From: Ardenticatenia bacterium
Lineage (GTDB): Bacteria > Chloroflexota > Anaerolineae > Ardenticatenales > Ardenticatenaceae
Reading direction: 5' to 3'
Assembly: GCA_030949995.1 (NCBI GenBank)
Contig: JAUZRY010000103.1
Span: 1 to 40,315, forward strand
DNA: 40,315 nt
Shown: positions 35,150 through 40,315 of the stretch, piece after piece
Numbering within the stretch: position 1 is the first letter of the stretch
Layout: every line of letters begins with the position of its first letter
Translations under genes and position numbers: made by a program
Notes under the pieces: generated by a model
Database searches by the model: none
Seen by the model: only the letters and a program-made list of their open reading frames with translations
Told to the model about the DNA's origin: nothing

Positions 35150-37990
35150 ATGTACCGGAGAACTGGTTTGGATGTGGAGCGACTCCTCGAGTACGGGGGC
35201 TTCGGCGGCCAAGGTGGCCAATCGCCCACAAGGCACCGCCGGCGTCCTCCTTACGTGAACCGGTGGACCGTACTGGCCTTCATCGCCCTCGCGCTGCTGC
35301 TCAGCTTCGACTGGCTCATCACCACGTTGACCGAGTGGCTCTGGTTCCGCGCCATCGGGTATGAGCGCGTCTGGTGGACCACCATCTGGGCCAGGGTTGG
35401 GCTCTTCACGGCCACCTTTTTGGCCACGGCTGTGGTGCTCATTGGCAACTGGCGGCTGGCCCGCTTCCTGGTGATCCGCGTGCCCAATATTTTAGGAGAG
35501 GAGCGGCTGTTGGAGGAGCGGTGGGTGGCGCCCACCATCACGGCCGCGGGGCTCTTGCTGGCCTGGGTCACGGCCCAAGTGGCCTCTGGACGCTGGATGG
35601 ACATGCTGCGTTACATAGCCCGCCGTCCCTTTAGCACTCAAGACCCTCTTTTCGGCCAGGATGTGGGCTTCTACATCTTCGAGCTTCCCGTCTACGAGTT
35701 TGTCTCCGGCCTCGTGCTCCAAGTGCTCTTCATGGCCTTCGCCGGCGTGGTGGTCATCTACGCTATCTCCCAGTGGGAGAACATCCAAGCGCGCGATTTC
35801 ATCCTGTTGCCCTATATGCGCAAACACGGTGCCGTTCTGGTGGGGCTCTTTCTGATCGTGTGGGCAGCCACGCACCAACTCCAAGTGTGGAACCTGGTGT
35901 TCTCCCGCCGGGGTGTGGTGTTCGGGGCCAGCTACACGGACATTAACGCCACACTGCCCACCCTGCGCCTCCAGATGATCCTCTTAGGCTCGGCCGGGTT
36001 GGCCGCCCTAGCCAACTATTGGCGCCCCATGCTGCGCCTGCCCGCCCTGCTCTTCGGCCTCTGGGTGGCCGTGGGGCTGTTGGGGCACAGCGTCTACGCC
36101 GGCTTGCTCCAACGCTACGTGGTGGAGCCCAACGAGCTCGACCGGGAGGCCCCCTACATTGCCTACAACATTGCGGCCACACGGGCCGCGTATGGGCTCG
36201 AGAACGTGGAGCAACGCCGCTTCGAGCGCCTCGCCGAGATCTCGGCCGAGGAGCTGGCGCGAAACACCTTTGTGCTGCGCAACGTGCGCCTGTGGGACGA
36301 ACGCCCCCTGGAGCGCACCTACGAGCAACTCCAGGAACTTCGCCCCTACTACCGCTTCAGCCGCATTGACGTGGACCGATACCAGTTGGGCGACGGCTCC
36401 TACCGCCAAGTCCAACTGGCCGCCCGCGAGCTGGAAAAAGCCAATCTGCCGGCGCTCACGTGGGTGAACGAACGCCTCATCTTCACCCACGGCTACGGTG
36501 TCGTGATGAACCCCGTTGACGAAGTCACCCCCGAAGGGCAACCCCAGCTCTGGGTGCGGGACCTTCCTCCCCAGGTCAACATTCCCGACGGTGGGCTGAC
36601 GATCACCCGTCCGGAGATCTACTATGGCGAGTTTATGCGCGATTATGTCCTCGTGAACTCCAACCAGCCCGAGTTCGACTACCCACGGGGCGACGAAAAT
36701 GTCTTCAGCCACTACCAGGGGCAGGGCGGCGTGGTGCTAGGCGGGTTCTGGCGTCGGCTCCTCTTCGCCGCCCGCATGGCCGACCCGAACATCTTGCTGA
36801 GCCAGTCAATCACCCCCCAGACGCGCATCATCTTCTACCGCCAGATTCGCGAGCGCGTGGCTCACATCGCTCCCTTCCTGGTGTATGACCAGGACCCGTA
36901 CCTGGTCATTGACAGGGAAACTGGTCGGCTCGTCTGGATCATTGACGCCTACACCACCAGCAACCGCTACCCATACGCCACCCGGCGGGGCTCCCTCAAC
37001 TACATTCGCAACGCGGCCAAGGTGACCGTGGACGCTTACGACGGCACCGTCACCTTTTACGTAACCGACCCCAACGACCCCCTTGTCCAGACCTATGCGG
37101 CCATTTTCCCCGACCTCTTCAAGCCCTTGGAGGCCATGCCCCCCTCGCTGCAAGACCACCTGCGCTACCCGCGCGACCTCTTCAAAGTGCAAGCCCAGCT
37201 CTTCGCCGTTTACCACATGCAAGACGTGCAAGTCTTCTACAACAAGGAGGACCAGTGGGCCATTCCGAACGAGATCTTTGAGGTCGATGAGATCCCCATG
37301 GAGCCCTACTACGTGATCCTCGATTTGCCGGGTGACGGCGAAATTCGGCCGGAGTTCGTGCTTATTCAGCCCTACACGCCGGCCAACAAGCTCAACATGA
37401 TCGCTTGGTTGGCCGCCCGCAACGACCCGCCCAATTACGGCCAACTGGTGGTCTACGAGTTCCCCAAGCAGGAGCTCATCTTCGGCCCCATGCAAGTCGA
37501 GGCCCGCATTGACCAAGATCCCCTTATCAGCCAGCAGCTTACACTCTGGAGCCAGCGGGGTTCCAGGGTCATTCGCGGCAACTTGCTGGTGATCCCCCTT
37601 GAGCAGTCGGTGCTCTACATTGAGCCCCTCTACCTGTTGGCCGAGACCGGGGAGCTGCCCGAGCTCAAGCGGGTCATCGTGGCCAGTGGCAACCGGGTCG
37701 TCATGCGGGAAACGCTGGAAGAGGCCATTGCGGCCTTGGTCAATGGGATCACACCCGCCACTCCAGGCGATGTCGCCGAGGCATCGTCCCCGGCCGATCT
37801 TCCCACGCCCTCGCCGTCCACAGGCAGCGAGGCCATTGCCGAGCTGGTCCGCCGGGCCAACGAGCACTACCAGCGGGCTGAGGAGGCGCGCGTTGAGGGA
37901 GATTGGGCCCGGTTCGGCGAAGAGTTGCAAGCCCTCAAAGACGTGCTGACACAACTGGAAGCACTCACACGAGAGGGAAGCTCCCCCTAA
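35150..37990 (+). CDS. UPF0182-family large membrane protein
   Basis: A 946-residue member of UPF0182 (COG1615). Residues ~40-320 contain about seven hydrophobic segments, including VNRWTVLAFIALALLLSFDW and QDVGFYIFELPVYEFVSGLV; the long C-terminal part is extracytoplasmic, with conserved stretches such as NYIRNAAKVTVDAYDGTVTF and RYPRDLFKVQAQLFAVYHMQ, and ends in a coiled helix (about 895-940). Function is unknown for the family. ATG 35150 has GGGGAGAA upstream. The C-terminal tail HYQRAEEARVEGDWARFGEE also fits the family. It stands alone, divergent from the glycosyltransferase unit. Confidence 0.92.
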   Translation: MYRRTGLDVERLLEYGGFGGQGGQSPTRHRRRPPYVNRWTVLAFIALALLLSFDWLITTLTEWLWFRAIGYERVWWTTIWARVGLFTATFLATAVVLIGNWRLARFLVIRVPNILGEERLLEERWVAPTITAAGLLLAWVTAQVASGRWMDMLRYIARRPFSTQDPLFGQDVGFYIFELPVYEFVSGLVLQVLFMAFAGVVVIYAISQWENIQARDFILLPYMRKHGAVLVGLFLIVWAATHQLQVWNLVFSRRGVVFGASYTDINATLPTLRLQMILLGSAGLAALANYWRPMLRLPALLFGLWVAVGLLGHSVYAGLLQRYVVEPNELDREAPYIAYNIAATRAAYGLENVEQRRFERLAEISAEELARNTFVLRNVRLWDERPLERTYEQLQELRPYYRFSRIDVDRYQLGDGSYRQVQLAARELEKANLPALTWVNERLIFTHGYGVVMNPVDEVTPEGQPQLWVRDLPPQVNIPDGGLTITRPEIYYGEFMRDYVLVNSNQPEFDYPRGDENVFSHYQGQGGVVLGGFWRRLLFAARMADPNILLSQSITPQTRIIFYRQIRERVAHIAPFLVYDQDPYLVIDRETGRLVWIIDAYTTSNRYPYATRRGSLNYIRNAAKVTVDAYDGTVTFYVTDPNDPLVQTYAAIFPDLFKPLEAMPPSLQDHLRYPRDLFKVQAQLFAVYHMQDVQVFYNKEDQWAIPNEIFEVDEIPMEPYYVILDLPGDGEIRPEFVLIQPYTPANKLNMIAWLAARNDPPNYGQLVVYEFPKQELIFGPMQVEARIDQDPLISQQLTLWSQRGSRVIRGNLLVIPLEQSVLYIEPLYLLAETGELPELKRVIVASGNRVVMRETLEEAIAALVNGITPATPGDVAEASSPADLPTPSPSTGSEAIAELVRRANEHYQRAEEARVEGDWARFGEELQALKDVLTQLEALTREGSSP

Positions 37991-38323
37991 GTCGCGGCTC
38001 ACACAGCCTGCCCCGCGCGAACGGCACAGGACGCGTGGGCGAATCCCAACATAACACGCCCCGCAGTGCCGTGTGCTGAGACGCGCGAGAACCCGCGTCG
38101 GTCAGGTGGGGTCCTGCCCGACAGAGTGTCCGCCGGCCGAGGCCGGAGGTCACCCCATCTCATAAGAGCAACAGACCCCTCTCGCTTGATGTAGGGTCTG
38201 GGCGTCAGAACAGCATCACGCACACCGCAGGGCGCCATATTAGTCTAGTCATCTTGGCGGAGAAGGCAAGTTTCTTCCGGCCAACCCCACGCGGCTCTCG
38301 CCCCCACGCCTGCTCAAGCTGAG
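37991..38323. other. GC-rich intergenic stretch with many inverted repeats
   Basis: About 330 bp with no supported coding frame. It holds several short stems on either strand, for instance GGCCG/CGGCC around 38135-38150 and ACCCCA/TGGGGT near 38106-38155. I compared it by eye with SRP, 6S and tmRNA and recognised none. A structured RNA is possible. Confidence 0.35.
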
Positions 38324-38352
38324 TTGACCGCTCATGGGGAGTTTATTACAAT
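38324..38352 (+). promoter_or_regulatory. SigA-type promoter of mtnP
   Basis: TTGACC (38324-38329), 17-bp spacer, TACAAT (38347-38352). Together with the intact GAGGAGG site before the ATG, it suggests that the gene downstream is, or was recently, expressed. Confidence 0.75.
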
Positions 38353-38416
38353 CGCCACAGCGCCGCTCCGTGTCGTTCCCGAAACACAGGAGAAGAGGTT
38401 CAGAGAGGAGGTCTCC

Positions 38417-39307
38417 ATGGAGCATGTCGAGATCGGCGTCATCGGCGGCAGTGGGCTCTATGCCATGGAAGGACTCACGGACGTGACCGAAGTGGACGTG
38501 GATACCCCTTCGGCAAGCCCAGCGACACCATCGTGATCGGCACGCTGGAGGGCAAACGGGTGGCCTTTCTGCCCCGCCACGGGCGAGGCCACCGCATTCT
38601 TCCGGGTGAACTGCCCAGCCACGCCAACATCTACGCCATGAAGCGCCTTGGGGTCAAGTGGCTCATCGCCGTGAGCGCCTGTGGCAGCCTGCGCGAAGAG
38701 TACCGGCCCGGGGACATCGTCATCCCCAGCGGCCTCTTCGACCGCACCCGCGGTCGTCCTCTCACCTTCTTCGGCAACGGCCTCGTGGCCCACATCAGCT
38801 TCGCCGATCCTTTCTGCCCGGTCCTGAGCAATGTGCTTTACGAGGCCGTCCAACAGGCGGGCGCCACGGTCCACATGGGGCATGGCAACCCCTGTGGTAA
38901 TCGAAGGCGCCCCGGCTCCCCTCTGCGGCAATCCACGCGTCTTCCGCCAGTGGGGCATGGACATCATTTCCAGAGACGATGACTTGACCGTACCGGAGGC
39001 CCACCGGGCCCGTGTGAGGCCGAGATCGCCCGCGCCAAGCCATGGGCCCTGACGTCACCGACTACGACGTGTATGGCACGAGTCGGAGGAGCCCGTCACC
39101 GTGGAGATGGTGATCAAGACGCTGCAGAAGAACGTGAAGGTAGCCCAGGAGGGCATCCGCAACGCCGTCAAGCTGCTGGAGGGGAAGGAAAGCCCCACGT
39201 GGCATGCCCTGAAGGACGCGCTCATGACGCCGCCGGAACTGGTGCCCGTGGAGACCCGCCGGCGGTTGGCCTTTCTGCTCGACAAGTACTGGGGCAAGGG
39301 CGAATAA
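38417..39307 (+). pseudogene. mtnP: S-methyl-5'-thioadenosine phosphorylase, disrupted
   Basis: Pieces of one phosphorylase lie in successive frames over a full gene length. Start: IGVIGGSGLYAMEGL. A missing C at 38505-38508 breaks the frame after VDVDTP; the next frame runs IGTLEGKRVAFLPRHGRGHR through IAVSACGSLREEYRPGDIVI to VHMGH near 38882. The part 38883-39070 is badly altered (VVIEG and RVFRQWGMDII are visible but FSTRAES is lost), and the C-terminus from 39101 (MVIKTLQKNVKVAQEGIRNA, ...LAFLLDKYWGKGE) is intact. The enzyme would salvage methylthioadenosine to adenine and methylthioribose-1-phosphate. The middle damage is more than a single slip, so either true decay or local poor sequence. 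Confidence 0.85.
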
Positions 39308-39409
39308 ACCCGGTGACGCCGTGACGGCATGGCCGTCCGCGCAGCTCCGCATCACCCGCGGGGAGCCCGCACATGATCCAGGCTGCCTCTGTCCACCTTC
39401 GCCGTTGGC

Positions 39410-40315
39410 ATGTGGCCAGCTGAGCTTCGGAAGGCTTCGTTGAGCTTTCCTCTGGCTTTCCTGGCCGTGGGCTTCTGGTTGCTCCGGCAGCTCGACGTGC
39501 CCACGGCCAGCGGCCACTGGTGGCCTGTTGTGGTCGTTGCCGCTGCGTTGATGGCCGCTCACGTTGTTCTGGGCGCGCGGTGTCCACGCCGGGACCCAGT
39601 GCTCTTGCCCCTGGTGACCATGCTCAACGCCGTGGGGCTGGTAATGATCGAGCGCCTGGCGAGCAACTTCACCGCCCGGCAGGTGATGGCCATGGTTGTG
39701 GGCTTGGGCGTGGCCGTGGGGGTGGCCACATGGCCCCACGCCCTTTTCACCCTGAGGCGAGTGCGCTACAGCCTCATTCTGCCCGGCATCTTGGTGCTTC
39801 TCATCACCGTGTTGATCGGCCTGAGTCCCTTGGGGGGCGGCCAGTCCATGTTCCTACGCATAGGCCCCATCGGGTTTCAGCCATCGGAGCCCCTCAAGCT
39901 CCTGCTGATCATCTTTTTGGCCTCCTACTTGGACCAACACCACGAGAAATTCCGAGCCATTCGCCTCGGCCGCCTGTGGCGGGAGCGGCGATGGTTGTGG
40001 GTCTACTTCCCCATGCTCTCGATGTGGGGCTTCGCCATGGTTCTGCTGGTGCTACAGCGTGACCTTGGAGCCGCCCTCCTCTTCTTCGGCATTTTCTTGA
40101 GCATGACCTATTTGGCCACTGCTCGTCGCGACTACGCCCTTATTGGGCTCGGGCTCTTCGCCCTGGGAGCTTCGGCGGCCGTCCAGCTCTTCGCCCACGT
40201 GCGGGCTCGCCTGCTGATCTGGCGTAACCCTTGGCCCGAAGCGGATGAACGCGCCTTTCAGGTGGTGCAGGCGCTCCTGGCCGTGGCCGCGGGCGGCGTG
40301 CTCGGGCAGGCTCGG
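39410..40315 (+). CDS. FtsW/RodA/SpoVE-family glycosyltransferase (3' end outside window)
   Basis: The frame from ATG 39410 is open to the window end (302 codons). It shows repeated membrane segments and the SEDS-family marks GPIGFQPSEPLKLLLIIFLA, LQRDLGAALLFFGIFLSMTY and RLLIWRNPWP...FQVVQALLAVAAGGVLGQ. SEDS proteins polymerise peptidoglycan from lipid II together with a class B penicillin-binding protein, which I would expect just downstream. FtsW (division) and RodA (elongation) cannot be separated here. No clear ribosome site precedes ATG 39410, but a stop lies 12 codons upstream, so the start is well bounded. Confidence 0.9.
   Translation, partial: MWPAELRKASLSFPLAFLAVGFWLLRQLDVPTASGHWWPVVVVAAALMAAHVVLGARCPRRDPVLLPLVTMLNAVGLVMIERLASNFTARQVMAMVVGLGVAVGVATWPHALFTLRRVRYSLILPGILVLLITVLIGLSPLGGGQSMFLRIGPIGFQPSEPLKLLLIIFLASYLDQHHEKFRAIRLGRLWRERRWLWVYFPMLSMWGFAMVLLVLQRDLGAALLFFGIFLSMTYLATARRDYALIGLGLFALGASAAVQLFAHVRARLLIWRNPWPEADERAFQVVQALLAVAAGGVLGQAR

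Noticed and set aside
37991..38323. SRP, 6S or tmRNA gene
   Set aside because: Some stems are present but none of the diagnostic loops or conserved segments could be found.

Overview
The window looks like a chromosomal segment of a high-GC bacterium, most likely a Chloroflexota (Anaerolineae/Ardenticatenia-like). I infer this from the mix of gene families (a very long UPF0182 membrane protein, BMP-type lipoprotein with a two-permease ABC importer, YebC-RuvC, a Clp1/GRC3-like P-loop kinase, many Pro/Thr-rich secreted proteins) and from strong GC3 bias; no rRNA or marker phylogeny could be run. Good SigA-type promoters (TTGACA-17-TATAAT class) are recognisable in front of several units.

Layout. 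1-2151: end of a small membrane protein, an 800-bp non-coding stretch and a Clp1/GRC3-like kinase gene converging on yebC-ruvC. 3491-5185: a two-BON-domain protein followed by five copies of an unrecognised ~45-residue 'WALKPKEAW' repeat. 5442-11863: a promoter, a structured leader RNA, then a BMP lipoprotein with two tandem binding domains, its ATPase and two permeases: probably a nucleoside-type importer. 11902-16063: a UbiA-like protein with eroded Asp motifs, a stand-alone Lrp/AsnC ligand domain, an LMW phosphatase, a bifunctional NAD(P)HX repair enzyme and a Nudix hydrolase. 16060-19036: LeuC/aconitase-type large subunit and a prolyl-tRNA-synthetase-like protein whose catalytic motifs are lost while the editing domain is kept. 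19038-21471: metallo-beta-lactamase fold hydrolase, FmdB zinc ribbon, and a membrane-anchored secreted protein. 21529-22310: nine tRNA genes in one operon with clear promoter and terminator.

22340-30850 is a decayed accessory region next to the tRNA array: response-regulator stump, frameshifted histidine kinase, frameshifted secreted M23-like protein, two lipoproteins, amidase and methyltransferase remnants, a broken IS1634-like transposase, a Roadblock protein, and an AT-rich stretch with a 24-A homopolymer. 30854-37990 returns to ordinary genes: DtxR and MarR regulators, Pth, a glycosyltransferase, small membrane proteins and UPF0182. The window ends with a disrupted MTA phosphorylase gene and the start of an FtsW/RodA/SpoVE gene.

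Several otherwise good genes carry one-base slips, most in short C/G runs (10089-10093, 13750, 21209-21215, 24557-24559, 38505-38508). This may reflect assembly error rather than decay; the reader should treat these breaks as provisional.
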